A stretch of DNA of 64,000 nucleotides from Staphylococcus succinus (GCF_029024945.1 NZ_CP118976.1:1426001-1490000); one strand, 5' to 3'. Counted from the first letter of the stretch, positions 1 through 9,469 are shown. Translations and numbers: made by a program. Notes: generated by a model from the letters alone, not told the origin.

Positions 1-1610
1 TATTAATTTGGATTACTGAAACTGAGACAGGAGACATACAAGAGTTAGATCTTAAAGGCGGACAACAAATGTACTTTGATCAAAAACTTGAAACTTATGT
101 ACCAGTACGCAATGATATCCATTATTTCAATTTTATTAAACGTAACGCTCAAAATATTCAAATTGGTATTACAAATCATGCACACTTAATCCATGCAGCA
201 CATGACAATTCAATTTATCAATTGTTTGATGATTGCATCATTGATGAAGCACATCGTTTACCTGACTATGCTTTAAACCAAGTTACAAATGAACTAAGCT
301 ACTCAGACATTAAATATCAGCTTGGGCTCATAGGTAAGACTGAAAATGATAAATTACTAAAGGCTATCGATCATTTAGAACAGCAAAGAATTTTAGAAAA
401 GCTAGACATCCCACCTATAGATGTTTTTGGGTTAAAAACAACAGTAAATGAAATACATGATTTAAATGAACAGTTGTTTAAAACGATGTTTGATTTAATA
501 CAAACTGCCGATATTCACGATGATGAAGTACATAAACTGCATTTTGTATATCATTTTGACGCAACTCCAATTTTAAATGACTTACATGCAATTACACATA
601 AACTAAATATGGCTTTAGAGTTTTTCAATGGAATGAGTCATAAAACAATTAAGTCTGTACGTAAACAAATGCTATACATTAATGATCGATTCAAAGCAAT
701 GGAACAAAGTTTAAAAAATAATCATACAAGTTATTTATCAATTAAAAATTTAAGCCAGAAGTCAACAATTAGACTAAATGTGAAAGATTATAACGTTAAA
801 GAAATACTAACTAAGCAAGTGTTAGATAAATTTAAATCACTCACTTTTATTTCAGGCACATTAACTTTCAACCATTCTTTTGATCATTTTAAACAATGGT
901 TTAATAAAGATGTAGCATTTAACACATATGAGATTGATACTACAGTGATGTCGCCTAATCAGACCACTGTATTCGTCCCTAATGATGTCTCATCATACAA
1001 TTATAAAAATATTGAAGATTATGTGAGTTCAATTGTTAATTATGTTATAGAATACGTAAATATTGTGGAATCCAAATGTTTAATATTATTTACAAGTTAT
1101 AAAATGATGCACATGGTGCAAGAATTATTAAATGAACTACCGGAATTTGAGGATTATGTAATTCTCACTCAACAACAAAATCAAAATTATAAGATTGTGC
1201 AGCAATTTAATAGCTTTGATAAGTCGATTTTACTGGGCACAGGTACATTCTTTGAAGGATTTGATTTCCAATCCAATGGAATCAAGTGCGTAATGATAGC
1301 TAAATTACCATTCATGAATCAGAACAATACAAAGTATTGGCTGATGGAATCTGAGTTCACTTCCACATTCAAAGAATATGTACTACCGGATGCAGTAACA
1401 AGATTCAGACAAGGCCTCGGTAGATTAATACGTAATGAGCACGATAAAGGTATTATTGTATCATTTGATGATCGATTAATACGTAGTAATTACAAACAAT
1501 TTTTCGAACAGTCATTAGAGAGTTATCGCCAAAAGAAAGGCGACGTCAAACAATTTTCTAGTATACTTAAAAAATTAAAAAAAGATGAAGCGAACAATCG
1601 TAAAAGTTAA
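1..1610 (+). CDS. dinG: DinG-type ATP-dependent helicase/exonuclease, C-terminal part
   Basis: The reading frame is open from base 3, so the gene begins upstream of the window and only the C-terminal part of about 535 codons is present. The DEAH box (IIDEAH, about 190 bases after the first in-frame ATG) marks an XPD/DinG-like superfamily 2 helicase. Later motifs include FISGTL, LGTGTFFEGFDF and the motif VI stretch RFRQGLGRLIR. In staphylococci DinG normally carries an N-terminal DnaQ-like 3'-5' exonuclease domain, which would lie outside the window. The conserved iron-sulfur cysteines of E. coli DinG are not seen here, as expected for the Gram-positive form. The ATG at 69 is internal and not the true start. 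Confidence 0.9.
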   Translation, partial: LIWITETETGDIQELDLKGGQQMYFDQKLETYVPVRNDIHYFNFIKRNAQNIQIGITNHAHLIHAAHDNSIYQLFDDCIIDEAHRLPDYALNQVTNELSYSDIKYQLGLIGKTENDKLLKAIDHLEQQRILEKLDIPPIDVFGLKTTVNEIHDLNEQLFKTMFDLIQTADIHDDEVHKLHFVYHFDATPILNDLHAITHKLNMALEFFNGMSHKTIKSVRKQMLYINDRFKAMEQSLKNNHTSYLSIKNLSQKSTIRLNVKDYNVKEILTKQVLDKFKSLTFISGTLTFNHSFDHFKQWFNKDVAFNTYEIDTTVMSPNQTTVFVPNDVSSYNYKNIEDYVSSIVNYVIEYVNIVESKCLILFTSYKMMHMVQELLNELPEFEDYVILTQQQNQNYKIVQQFNSFDKSILLGTGTFFEGFDFQSNGIKCVMIAKLPFMNQNNTKYWLMESEFTSTFKEYVLPDAVTRFRQGLGRLIRNEHDKGIIVSFDDRLIRSNYKQFFEQSLESYRQKKGDVKQFSSILKKLKKDEANNRKS

Positions 1611-1695
1611 CACATGCAACTAGAACTTATACATGCATTTTGTTAAAATATATAAGGATTAAAAAAGAAGATAACAATATAATAGGAGACTTTTT

Positions 1696-2988
1696 ATGAA
1701 GACAACGATTAAAGAAGCGAAGCAATACCTTAACCAAGAAGTCACAATTGGTGCGTGGTTAACAAATAAACGTTCAAGTGGTAAAATAGCATTTTTACAA
1801 TTGCGAGATGGCACTGGCTTTATGCAAGGTGTTGTAGCGAAAGCAGAAGTAGAGGAAGAAATATTCCAACTTGCAAAAGAAATCACGCAAGAATCTTCAA
1901 TCTATATCACAGGTACTATTACAGAAGATAATCGCTCTGATATAGGTTACGAAATGCAAGTGAAATCGATTGAAGTGATATCGGATGCACATGATTATCC
2001 AATTACACCTAAAAATCATGGTACTGAGTTTTTAATGGATCATCGTCATTTATGGTTACGTTCTAAAAAACAACATGCTGTAATGAAGATCAGAAATGAA
2101 ATTATCCGTGCTACATATGAATTCTTTAATGATAATGGCTTCACTAAGATTGATCCGCCAATATTAACAGCAAGCGCACCTGAAGGTACAAGTGAATTGT
2201 TCTATACGAAGTACTTTGATCAAGATGCCTTCTTATCACAAAGTGGACAACTCTATATGGAAGCAGCAGCAATGGCTCACGGCAGAGTATTTTCATTCGG
2301 TCCTACTTTCCGAGCTGAAAAATCTAAAACACGCCGTCATTTAATAGAATTTTGGATGATTGAACCAGAAATGGCTTTTTGTGATCACATTCAAAGTTTA
2401 GAGGTACAAGAACAATATGTTACACACGTTGTAAAATCTGTACTAGACAATTGTAAACTTGAACTTAACGCTTTAGAACGTGATACATCTAAACTTGAAA
2501 AAGTTATAACTCCATTCCCACGTATCACTTATGATGATGCAGTTGAATTCTTAAAAGAACAGGGATTTGATGATATTGAATGGGGCGAAGATTTCGGTTC
2601 ACCACATGAGACTGCTATTGCAAATCATTATGATTTACCAGTTTTCATTACTAACTATCCAACTAAAATCAAGCCTTTCTATATGCAACCAAATCCTGAA
2701 AACGAAGATACAGTTCTTTGTGCCGATTTAATCGCACCAGAAGGATATGGTGAAATTATAGGTGGTTCTGAACGTATTAATGATTTAGCATTATTAGAAC
2801 AACGTATAAATGAATTTGAATTAGACCCTGAAAGTTACAGTTACTATTTAGATTTACGTCGCTATGGAAGTGTCCCACATAGTGGTTTTGGCTTAGGTTT
2901 AGAGCGAACAGTTGCTTGGCTATCTGGCGTAGAGCATGTACGCGAAACAGCACCATTCCCACGTTTACTTAATCGTTTATACCCATAG
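1696..2988 (+). CDS. asnS: Asparaginyl-tRNA synthetase
   Basis: Class IIb aminoacyl-tRNA synthetase that charges tRNA-Asn in the cytoplasm. The 430-residue protein has the usual full length. An N-terminal OB-fold anticodon-binding domain (about residues 15-100) is followed by the class II core: motif 2 region GPTFRAEKSKTRRHL, and motif 3 GFGLGLERTVAWL near the C terminus. The start is an ATG behind AGGAGAC. The gene follows dinG at 85 bases and is followed by a terminator, so it may be its own unit or the end of a dinG-asnS transcript. No T-box leader is visible in the short gap upstream. Confidence 0.97.
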   Translation: MKTTIKEAKQYLNQEVTIGAWLTNKRSSGKIAFLQLRDGTGFMQGVVAKAEVEEEIFQLAKEITQESSIYITGTITEDNRSDIGYEMQVKSIEVISDAHDYPITPKNHGTEFLMDHRHLWLRSKKQHAVMKIRNEIIRATYEFFNDNGFTKIDPPILTASAPEGTSELFYTKYFDQDAFLSQSGQLYMEAAAMAHGRVFSFGPTFRAEKSKTRRHLIEFWMIEPEMAFCDHIQSLEVQEQYVTHVVKSVLDNCKLELNALERDTSKLEKVITPFPRITYDDAVEFLKEQGFDDIEWGEDFGSPHETAIANHYDLPVFITNYPTKIKPFYMQPNPENEDTVLCADLIAPEGYGEIIGGSERINDLALLEQRINEFELDPESYSYYLDLRRYGSVPHSGFGLGLERTVAWLSGVEHVRETAPFPRLLNRLYP

Positions 2989-3013
2989 TATTTTTAATGA
3001 ATTTTACTAAAAC

Positions 3014-3048
3014 GTCCAGTCCACACATTATGATGGCTGGGCTTTTTT
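3014..3048 (+). terminator. Intrinsic terminator after asnS
   Basis: An 8-bp stem (GTCCAGTC paired with GGCTGGGC, with G-U pairs) is followed by six T residues, just after the asnS stop codon. Confidence 0.75.
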
Positions 3049-3079
3049 ATAAAATAGCATCACAATAGGAGGTGTTAAT

Positions 3080-3766
3080 TTGAATAGAGAACAATTAAAG
3101 ACAAGACCTGTTGTGATTAGAAAAGAGTTGCTTGACCATTATAATGAACTCGGACTTAATGAAACGGAATTAGTCATTTTAATAAAGCTAATACATGCTT
3201 CAGAAATGTCCGATAAGCAACCATCGATTGAATCACTTCAACAAGGAACTTCCCTAAATTCAAGAGAGATTACATCTATCATTCAGGGGTTAATACAACA
3301 TGATTTGCTAGAATTAAATGTTAATAAAGATGAAGAAGGTAAGTTCACTGAATATATGAATCTCGATAAATTTTATGATAGATTAAGTGAAATTATGCAA
3401 CAAATACATGTTAAACAAGATGAACATGAAACAGAACTTGAATTTAACACATTGTTCCAGAAAATTGAGCAAGCTTTTGGAAGGCCGTTATCACCTTATG
3501 AGATTGAGACTTTAAATCAATGGTTAGATGTAGATAAACATGATTTGGCTGTCATACAAGCAGCTTTAGACGAAGCAGCAAGTCAAAACAAGATGAGCCT
3601 TAAATATATTGATCGTATTTTACTGAACTGGAAAAAAAATAATGTCAAAACCATTGAAGATTCCAAAAAAATAAGCAGCCAATTTAAACAACCTAAAATG
3701 AAACATACGATAAGTAAGGTTCCTAAATTTGATTGGCTCAATGGGGAGAATCCAAATGATAAGTAA
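3080..3766 (+). CDS. dnaD: DNA replication initiation protein DnaD
   Basis: Primosomal protein that works with DnaB and DnaI in loading the replicative helicase in Firmicutes. The 228-residue protein shows the expected two parts: an N-terminal winged-helix-like region (about 1-100) and the C-terminal DnaD domain, ending in the motif region ISLK-like KMSLKYIDRILLNW. The start is a TTG preceded by a strong AGGAGGT. It overlaps nth by 11 bases, so the two are translationally linked, and the order dnaD-nth-ypoC-like next to pbp2-recU is the same as in Bacillus. Confidence 0.93.
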   Translation: MNREQLKTRPVVIRKELLDHYNELGLNETELVILIKLIHASEMSDKQPSIESLQQGTSLNSREITSIIQGLIQHDLLELNVNKDEEGKFTEYMNLDKFYDRLSEIMQQIHVKQDEHETELEFNTLFQKIEQAFGRPLSPYEIETLNQWLDVDKHDLAVIQAALDEAASQNKMSLKYIDRILLNWKKNNVKTIEDSKKISSQFKQPKMKHTISKVPKFDWLNGENPNDK

Positions 3767-4415
3767 TAAAAAAGCACTTGAAATGATAGATGTAATTGCT
3801 GACATGTTTCCAAATGCAGAATGTGAACTCGTTCATGATAATGCATTTGAACTAACAATAGCAGTATTACTATCAGCACAAACGACTGATATTTCTGTTA
3901 ATAAATTGACTAAAAATCTATTTCAAAAGTATAAAACTCCAGAAGATTATCTAAAAGTAGATATTTCTGATTTAGAAAATGATTTACGCACGATTGGCTT
4001 ATATAGAAACAAAGCTAAAAATATAAAAAAGCTATGCCAATCATTGATTGACCAATTTGATGGAAAGATACCTGAAACGCATAAAGAATTAGAAAGTCTG
4101 GCTGGTGTAGGGCGCAAAACAGCTAATGTTGTCATGAGTGTAGCCTTTGGAGAACCTTCATTAGCTGTCGATACTCATGTAGAACGTGTATCAAAACGTT
4201 TAGGCATATGCCGTTGGAAAGATAATGTGCGACAGGTAGAAGACAAAATATGTACTGTAGTTCCTCGTGAACGTTGGAATAAGACACATCATCAACTCAT
4301 ATTCTTTGGACGTTACCATTGTTTGGCCAGAAGTCCAAAATGTGATGTTTGTCCATTATTCGAAGATTGTAGAGAAGGACAAAAACGGTATAAAGCTAGT
4401 TTGAAAGAAGCGTGA
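3756..4415 (+). CDS. nth: Endonuclease III (DNA glycosylase/AP lyase)
   Basis: Base-excision repair glycosylase for oxidised pyrimidines. I start it at the ATG at 3756, behind GGGGAG and overlapping the dnaD end. An upstream in-frame ATG at 3729 has no ribosome site and would add nine unconserved residues. The 219-residue product has the helix-hairpin-helix LAGVGRKTANVV with catalytic Lys121, the catalytic Asp139 in VDTHVERV, and the C-terminal 4Fe-4S cluster cysteines at about 189, 196, 199 and 205 (spacing C-X6-C-X2-C-X5-C). All key residues are present. Confidence 0.95.
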   Translation: MISNKKALEMIDVIADMFPNAECELVHDNAFELTIAVLLSAQTTDISVNKLTKNLFQKYKTPEDYLKVDISDLENDLRTIGLYRNKAKNIKKLCQSLIDQFDGKIPETHKELESLAGVGRKTANVVMSVAFGEPSLAVDTHVERVSKRLGICRWKDNVRQVEDKICTVVPRERWNKTHHQLIFFGRYHCLARSPKCDVCPLFEDCREGQKRYKASLKEA

Positions 4416-4753
4416 AAATAATGATAGTTAAAGAAGATTTCATCCATTTGGAGCATACATTGGATCAGTATGCTAAAGAGAAAAAATTAAAATCAATAGA
4501 AGCCAAATCATTATTGGATCAATATTTTGATTTGATCATTGACTACTTTAAACAAATTAATGATCAAAATACCCTTGATTTCAGTAATTTGTCTAATTAT
4601 GCTGTTGTTCCTATGAATTTTAAAGAACGTTATGATTATATGATTGCTCGTAAATATCACTTTATGGGATACAGCCAAATGAAAACATTAAAAAGTGAAC
4701 TTATTAAAATGAATGCCTCTTATCAAATACGAAGAAAAAACAATCACAGCTAG
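4412..4753 (+). CDS. Small conserved protein in the ypoC position
   Basis: A 113-residue, mostly helical, charged protein of no known function. It starts at a GTG that overlaps the nth stop by four bases (an ATG at 4421 is the alternative). B. subtilis has ypoC in the same place in the nth-dnaD operon, so I take it as the positional counterpart. Sequence similarity to YpoC cannot be verified here. There are no cysteines, signal peptide or membrane segment. It is the last gene before a strong terminator. Confidence 0.75.
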   Translation: MKIMIVKEDFIHLEHTLDQYAKEKKLKSIEAKSLLDQYFDLIIDYFKQINDQNTLDFSNLSNYAVVPMNFKERYDYMIARKYHFMGYSQMKTLKSELIKMNASYQIRRKNNHS

Positions 4754-4780
4754 TTCAAGCTTGATTATATATTTAAATTA

Positions 4781-4820
4781 AAAACTAGCACTCATCAATA
4801 ATGATGAGTGCTAGTTTTTT
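4781..4820. terminator. Strong terminator after the dnaD-nth operon
   Basis: A perfect 17-bp stem (4781-4797 with 4802-4818) with a four-base loop is flanked by A and T runs. It can serve the plus-strand operon and, as a backup, the converging recU-pbp2 operon. Confidence 0.9.
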
Positions 4821-4854
4821 GATTTATAGTAATTCGCTATTAAATATGTATATT

Positions 4855-4892
4855 AAAAAACCCGCTTCCCAATGATTAGGGAAAACGGGTTT
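4855..4892 (-). terminator. Terminator after pbp2
   Basis: On the minus strand AAACCCGTTTTCCC pairs with GGGAAGCGGGTTT and is followed by a T run, immediately beyond the pbp2 stop. Confidence 0.85.
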
Positions 4893-4897
4893 GAAAT

Positions 4898-7186
4898 TTA
4901 TGAAGATTTTTTAGTATCAAGTATCGCATTTAAGTTAAATAACTTAGTTAATGCATTCGTGTTACTTGAACTATTGTTACCTTGTTGTTGAGTCGTAGCT
5001 CCATTTGTAGTTGTGCTATTACTATTATTGCTACTATTACTTGAAGCACTAGTTGAGCTAGATGAGTTATCATCGTTGTCATCATCGCTACTTGAGCTAG
5101 ATGAACTACTGCCTTGACCTTCAGGTTTGTTATCAGTTGTATTATCATCTGGATTACTCTTCACTGATAAGTTGTCTTTATCATCGCCACTCACTGAATC
5201 TGGTTTGCTGAAATCTTTTCCATCTTTAGGAGAAATATCAGACATAACATCTTCTAATAGGTATTGTGGGTATTCTTGTTCGTCGTGTCCAACAAAGGAG
5301 TTTACGCCACCTTGTTTCACTTGGTTAAAGCCCATCCATACAGACATACTGTATTTAGGAGTGAAACCATTAATCCAAACATCTTTAGCGGCATCATCTG
5401 GCAAGTTATATTGTTGGTAAGTTTGTTCACCATAAGTACCAGTACCAGTTTTAGCAGCTAAATTAATACCTGAAACGCCATGTCCATAAGCTGAACCATA
5501 TGCTTCAAACGTACCTTTAAGTACTTCAGCTAACATGTACGAAGTATAATCTTTCATTGCTTTTTTACTTGTATGATCATATTCAATTGTTTCGCCATCT
5601 TGTTTTACAACTTTTTTAATAGAATGTGCATTATTGTACTCACCGCCATTTGCAATCGCTGCAAATGCTGATGCTAATTGTGTAGGGGAGAATTCAGATG
5701 CAGAACCACCCAATACTTCAGAAGGTCCAATATCACTTTCATAATCTAATCCTACTTTTGAAGCAAATTTTTTCGGTGCGTCATTGCCTGCATTTTCTTT
5801 TGTTGATTGCCAAGCTTTAAGCGCAGGAATATTGAAACTTTCACGTAATGCATCATAAAGTTTTACTGTACCATGACTCTTAGTGTCATAGTTTTTAAAT
5901 TCTACACCATCTACTTGATATGATTCTTCATCTTTAATAGCGTGGTTTGTAGCCCATTGCATATTCTCAATTGCTGGTCCGTATGCTAAGAATGGTTTTA
6001 AGGATGAACCAGTAGGGTGTGCATCTGTTGCTAAGTTTCTATCTTGGATATCTTTATAGTTTCTACCACCAGATATTGCAACAAGTCCACCAGTTTCACT
6101 ATCTACAATTGAAGAACCAACTTGTTGATCGTCATTTTTATAGTAGCTACCGTTATTCACACGATCTTGCAACGTTTGTTGAACATCTTTTTCCATGTTC
6201 GTGTAAATTTTAACACCACTATTCAGTACAGAACCTAAATCATCATTTTTGAATGCTTTGTTGTTCATCAGTTCTGATTTAACAAAGTTAATATATGAAT
6301 CATACTCTTGGTTAGACTCATCTTTAGTTACTTCACGTTGTTTTGCTGTACGTTGAACTAAATTATCCTCAATTGAAGTGCTTTGTGCTTCTTCTTTTTG
6401 TTTCTTAGTAATTCTATTATGATACTCCATTAGATAAAGCACTGTATTTTTACGAGATTCCGCTTCTTTAGGATGATCGTAAATATTATACGTATTCGGT
6501 ACTTGTGGTAAACCTGCAAGATATGCTGACTCAGCTAAATTCAAATCTTTCAAGTCTTTATTGAAGTAGTATTTAGCAGCAGCTTTCACACCATATACGC
6601 CATCAGAATAATAAATCTTATTCAAGTACATTTGGAATATTTCATCCTTACTATACTCTTGTTCTAAACGGTATGATAAGTATGCCTCTTGGGCTTTACG
6701 AGCGATTGATTTTTGGTCTGTTAAGAATGAACGTTTAACTACTTGTTGTGTTAAAGTCGATGCACCTTGTGAACCAAATCCACCTGTAACGTTTTTAGCA
6801 ACAGCTCCAAATAAACGTTTATAATCTAAAGCGCCATGATCATAAAAACGATTATCTTCAGTAGCTAATACAGCTTGTTTCATAGTCTTAGGCACTTCGT
6901 CTAAGTCTACATGTTCACGACGCTGCCCATTATCAATGGTCTTAATCAACTCACCATTTTTATCATAAATCTTAGCTGGGATAGGGTCTTGTAACTTAGA
7001 ATCTGTAAAAGCTGGTGCTTTCCAAGCATAATAAGCAAATAACAAGATTCCTATTAAAGCTAGAACGATAAAGGCTATAATGAGAAAACCAATAATCTTA
7101 ATAACCGTTCTTTTTATATTCCTATTCTTTTTTTGCTCAGACTCACCACTCTTATTAGATTGGGAAGTCCTTTTCTTCTCCGTCAT
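4898..7186 (-). CDS. pbp2: Bifunctional penicillin-binding protein 2
   Basis: Class A PBP that polymerises glycan strands and cross-links peptidoglycan. The N terminus is cytoplasmic and basic, with a membrane anchor at about 27-54. The glycosyltransferase domain has catalytic Glu110 (TEDNRFYDHG) and GASTLTQQVVKR at 141-152. The transpeptidase domain has the active-site serine in SSLK (394-397), SFN (450-452) and KTGT (579-582). Beyond residue 655 there is a roughly 90-residue low-complexity tail rich in Ser, Asn and Asp (eight serines in a row at 693-700). At 762 residues it is longer than the S. aureus protein as I recall it, because of this tail. It overlaps recU by four bases. Confidence 0.97.
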   Translation of the reverse strand: MTEKKRTSQSNKSGESEQKKNRNIKRTVIKIIGFLIIAFIVLALIGILLFAYYAWKAPAFTDSKLQDPIPAKIYDKNGELIKTIDNGQRREHVDLDEVPKTMKQAVLATEDNRFYDHGALDYKRLFGAVAKNVTGGFGSQGASTLTQQVVKRSFLTDQKSIARKAQEAYLSYRLEQEYSKDEIFQMYLNKIYYSDGVYGVKAAAKYYFNKDLKDLNLAESAYLAGLPQVPNTYNIYDHPKEAESRKNTVLYLMEYHNRITKKQKEEAQSTSIEDNLVQRTAKQREVTKDESNQEYDSYINFVKSELMNNKAFKNDDLGSVLNSGVKIYTNMEKDVQQTLQDRVNNGSYYKNDDQQVGSSIVDSETGGLVAISGGRNYKDIQDRNLATDAHPTGSSLKPFLAYGPAIENMQWATNHAIKDEESYQVDGVEFKNYDTKSHGTVKLYDALRESFNIPALKAWQSTKENAGNDAPKKFASKVGLDYESDIGPSEVLGGSASEFSPTQLASAFAAIANGGEYNNAHSIKKVVKQDGETIEYDHTSKKAMKDYTSYMLAEVLKGTFEAYGSAYGHGVSGINLAAKTGTGTYGEQTYQQYNLPDDAAKDVWINGFTPKYSMSVWMGFNQVKQGGVNSFVGHDEQEYPQYLLEDVMSDISPKDGKDFSKPDSVSGDDKDNLSVKSNPDDNTTDNKPEGQGSSSSSSSSDDDNDDNSSSSTSASSNSSNNSNSTTTNGATTQQQGNNSSSNTNALTKLFNLNAILDTKKSS

Positions 7187-7809
7187 ACGCGGTCCTCACT
7201 TTCATCTAATATCAACTTATCAACTGCTATGATGTAATTTAATCTTGGTTGATACTGATAAGGAATATAGTAACCATTTTTTCTTATTTCTTCAACCGTT
7301 ATAGACTTTTTAATCTCTTTTTTATGCCTATCCCAAAAATATTTGAATTTGGAATAGGGAAGGAGATAAACTTCATTCAGCGATTTAAAACCTATTAATA
7401 AAAAAACAATTCCACTTTGTTGATAACATGCTTCCATATGTAACACTTGGTGTTCATGCATATTATTTAATGGAAAAGAAGTTTTATTTTTAGTTTCTTT
7501 CGCTTCAAAGTCTAAATAATGCCCATTATATATACCATTATAATCGGTTGTAGACGGTGTTCTGAAATAAGCCTCATTAATCACAGCTTTACTTCTCATA
7601 GGATAACGAACATTTACAATTTGAACTGGTGTTGGTTTTTTATGTATTACTGCCACACCATGATTCAAATAATAACTATTCGACAGTTCGATATCACTTT
7701 CTAATGACATGCCTCTGCCACCATAGTCTATTTTACTAGGTTTATCCTCATAAGTTCGTCCGACTTGAGACTTATTTCCTTTAAATGGCTTTCCATTTGG
7801 ATAATTCAT
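7183..7809 (-). CDS. recU: Holliday junction resolvase RecU
   Basis: Resolves Holliday junctions in recombination and chromosome segregation. The 208-residue protein has the RecU nuclease core: GGRGMSLESDIE, the metal-site region TPSTTDYNGIYNG, and DFEAKETKNKTSFPL with the acidic and lysine residues of the PD-(D/E)XK-like centre. ATG start; its last four bases overlap the pbp2 start. The recU-pbp2 pair is conserved across Firmicutes and is read from the promoter at 7851-7880. Confidence 0.96.
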   Translation of the reverse strand: MNYPNGKPFKGNKSQVGRTYEDKPSKIDYGGRGMSLESDIELSNSYYLNHGVAVIHKKPTPVQIVNVRYPMRSKAVINEAYFRTPSTTDYNGIYNGHYLDFEAKETKNKTSFPLNNMHEHQVLHMEACYQQSGIVFLLIGFKSLNEVYLLPYSKFKYFWDRHKKEIKKSITVEEIRKNGYYIPYQYQPRLNYIIAVDKLILDESEDRV

Positions 7810-7850
7810 TGTTTCTTCACCACTTTAGTTTGGTATTCAAAACCTTTTCC

Positions 7851-7880
7851 ATTATAACTGACTTTGTGGAATTTTTCCAA
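7851..7880 (-). promoter_or_regulatory. Likely sigma-A promoter of recU-pbp2
   Basis: On the minus strand TTGGAA and TATAAT are 18 bases apart, with the -10 box about 42 bases upstream of the recU ATG. The remaining divergent region up to 8067 shows no other clear element. Confidence 0.6.
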
Positions 7881-8067
7881 ACTATGCTATAGGAAATGTG
7901 CATTCTATGTAATTAACATTACACCATGTATATTTTAACGTGCTTTTACGAATTAAACAATATTGTAATACGCATAACCATCTTAACTACTATATATGAA
8001 AGGAAATTAGTTACGAAATGACGTTCACCCTTTTTTATGGTAAATTTGATGTGTAGGAGGAAACTTC

Positions 8068-8397
8068 ATGCAACAATACATTACCCAATTATTAAAAGAC
8101 GTACAAGTTATGCAAGAAAAATTTGAAGCTGTCAAACAAAGCGAAATAGATTATGATTTTTATTCTATTGTCATTCCTTTTGCTGAACATATCGATAACA
8201 CGCTCAATGCGTTAGCCAAATATGAATCGCAAATTTTACAACTCCAGTACATGAATAAAAAGAAATTTGATCTATTAATTTCTAACATTGAATCATTATC
8301 TGTAGAATGTCACTTTAAACGTACTAGTCGAAAATTATTTACAGAAAAAATTAAAGCAGTACAATATGATTTAACTTATATTCAAAGAAATGAATGA
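8068..8397 (+). CDS. YppE-like DUF1798 protein
   Basis: A 109-residue all-helical protein of the YppE/DUF1798 family, as judged from its length, composition and position divergent from recU and in front of ypsA-gpsB. Function unknown. ATG start behind GGAGGAAA. Its stop overlaps the next start by four bases, so the two are translationally coupled. There is no signal sequence, membrane segment or obvious catalytic motif. Confidence 0.75.
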   Translation: MQQYITQLLKDVQVMQEKFEAVKQSEIDYDFYSIVIPFAEHIDNTLNALAKYESQILQLQYMNKKKFDLLISNIESLSVECHFKRTSRKLFTEKIKAVQYDLTYIQRNE

Positions 8398-8969
8398 AGC
8401 CTATGATAAAAACAATTTATGTTACGGGATATAAATCATTTGAACTCAATATCTTCAAAGATGATGCCCCAGAAGTTTCCTATTTAAAAAAATTTATTGC
8501 ACATAAATTAAATCAATTGATTGAAGAAGGATTGGAATGGGTATTAATACAAGGACAGATGGGTATAGAGTTATGGACAGCTGAGGTAGTACTTGAGTTA
8601 AAGGCAACACACCCAGAGTTAAAGCTTGGTATTATTACTCCTTTTTATGGCCATAGCGATAGATGGAATGAACAAAATCAGGCAAAGTATAAAAACATTA
8701 CTCAACAAGCAGATTTTGTAGATAGTGTTTTTCACTCACCATACGAAGGTCCTCATCAATTTAAGCAAACCGATCAATTTATGTTAGATCACACGGATAA
8801 AACACTTTTGATTTATGATGAGGAACAAGAAGCTAGCCCGAAATTCTTTAAACAAATGTTAGTTGATTTTATAGAAAAAACAAACTATACTTGTGACATT
8901 GTGACGTTCGATGAATTAACAGAATTTATCAACGACTTGCAGTGTTCTCAAAAACAAAGTTTTGAATGA
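8394..8969 (+). CDS. ypsA: YpsA family protein (DUF1273, SLOG fold)
   Basis: A 191-residue cytosolic protein of the YpsA/DUF1273 family, related to the SLOG Rossmann-like nucleotide-binding group. Visible landmarks are the N-terminal TIYVTGYKSFEL, the glycine-containing loop LIQGQMGIELW and the YDEEQEASPKFF region near the C terminus. YpsA lies next to gpsB in Bacillus and Staphylococcus and has been connected with cell division in both. That link is from the literature, and the exact activity is unknown. It overlaps the preceding gene by four bases and gpsB starts ten bases downstream. Confidence 0.88.
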   Translation: MKPMIKTIYVTGYKSFELNIFKDDAPEVSYLKKFIAHKLNQLIEEGLEWVLIQGQMGIELWTAEVVLELKATHPELKLGIITPFYGHSDRWNEQNQAKYKNITQQADFVDSVFHSPYEGPHQFKQTDQFMLDHTDKTLLIYDEEQEASPKFFKQMLVDFIEKTNYTCDIVTFDELTEFINDLQCSQKQSFE

Positions 8970-8979
8970 GGTGGAAAAA

Positions 8980-9336
8980 ATGTCAGATGTTTCATTAAAA
9001 TTATCAGCAAAAGATATTTATGAAAAAGATTTTGAAAAAACTATGACGCGTGGTTATAGAAGAGAAGAAGTCGATGCTTTTTTAGACGACATCATAGCAG
9101 ATTATCAAAAAATGGCAGACTTAGATAATGAAGTCGTAAAGCTTTCAGAAGAAAACAATAAGTTAAAAAAAGAACTTGAAGAGTTAAGATTACGTGTAGC
9201 TACATCGAGACCACAAGAAAATAAAAACTTCTCTTCAAATAGTAATGCTGCCAGCAAGAGCACTAATAATAGCAATAACAACGTAGATATTCTAAAAAGA
9301 ATTTCTAACTTAGAAAAAGCAGTATTCGGCAAATAA
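8980..9336 (+). CDS. gpsB: Cell-cycle protein GpsB
   Basis: DivIVA-like adaptor of the division and cell-wall machinery. I use the ATG at 8980, behind GAGGTGG; an upstream in-frame ATG at 8962 lacks a ribosome site and adds a non-conserved MNEVEK. The 118-residue protein has the membrane-binding N-terminal lobe with KDFEKTMTRGYRREEVD, a coiled coil (about 40-72), a polar Ser/Asn linker, and the C-terminal hexamerisation helix ILKRISNLEKAVFGK. pbp2 and gpsB lie on opposite sides of the same intergenic region, in keeping with a shared role at the septum. Confidence 0.95.
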   Translation: MSDVSLKLSAKDIYEKDFEKTMTRGYRREEVDAFLDDIIADYQKMADLDNEVVKLSEENNKLKKELEELRLRVATSRPQENKNFSSNSNAASKSTNNSNNNVDILKRISNLEKAVFGK

Positions 9337-9392
9337 CATACCATATCTTATTTTAAGAGTATGACATTTGTAGATATAGTTTCATCTACATA

Positions 9393-9426
9393 AAGTCAAG
9401 TTTTGAAAGAATTCAAAACTTGACTT
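9393..9426 (+). terminator. Terminator after gpsB
   Basis: A 15-bp perfect stem (AAGTCAAGTTTTGAA and its complement) with a short loop is followed by a T-rich tract. A smaller hairpin (TGTAGAT/ATCTACA) precedes it at about 9369-9391. Confidence 0.8.
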
Positions 9427-9434
9427 ATTTTTAT

Positions 9435-9463
9435 TTGTTTCAAGACTTAAAAGATGCTATACT
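9435..9463 (+). promoter_or_regulatory. rnpB promoter
   Basis: TTGTTT and TATACT are separated by 17 bases, with an extended TG upstream of the -10 box. The predicted start falls at about 9470, exactly where the RNase P RNA P1 helix begins. Confidence 0.75.
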
Positions 9464-9469
9464 TTTAAA

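Noticed and set aside
1611..1695. T-box leader for asnS
   Set aside because: The gap is only 85 bases, with no specifier stem, T-box sequence or terminator/antiterminator pair.
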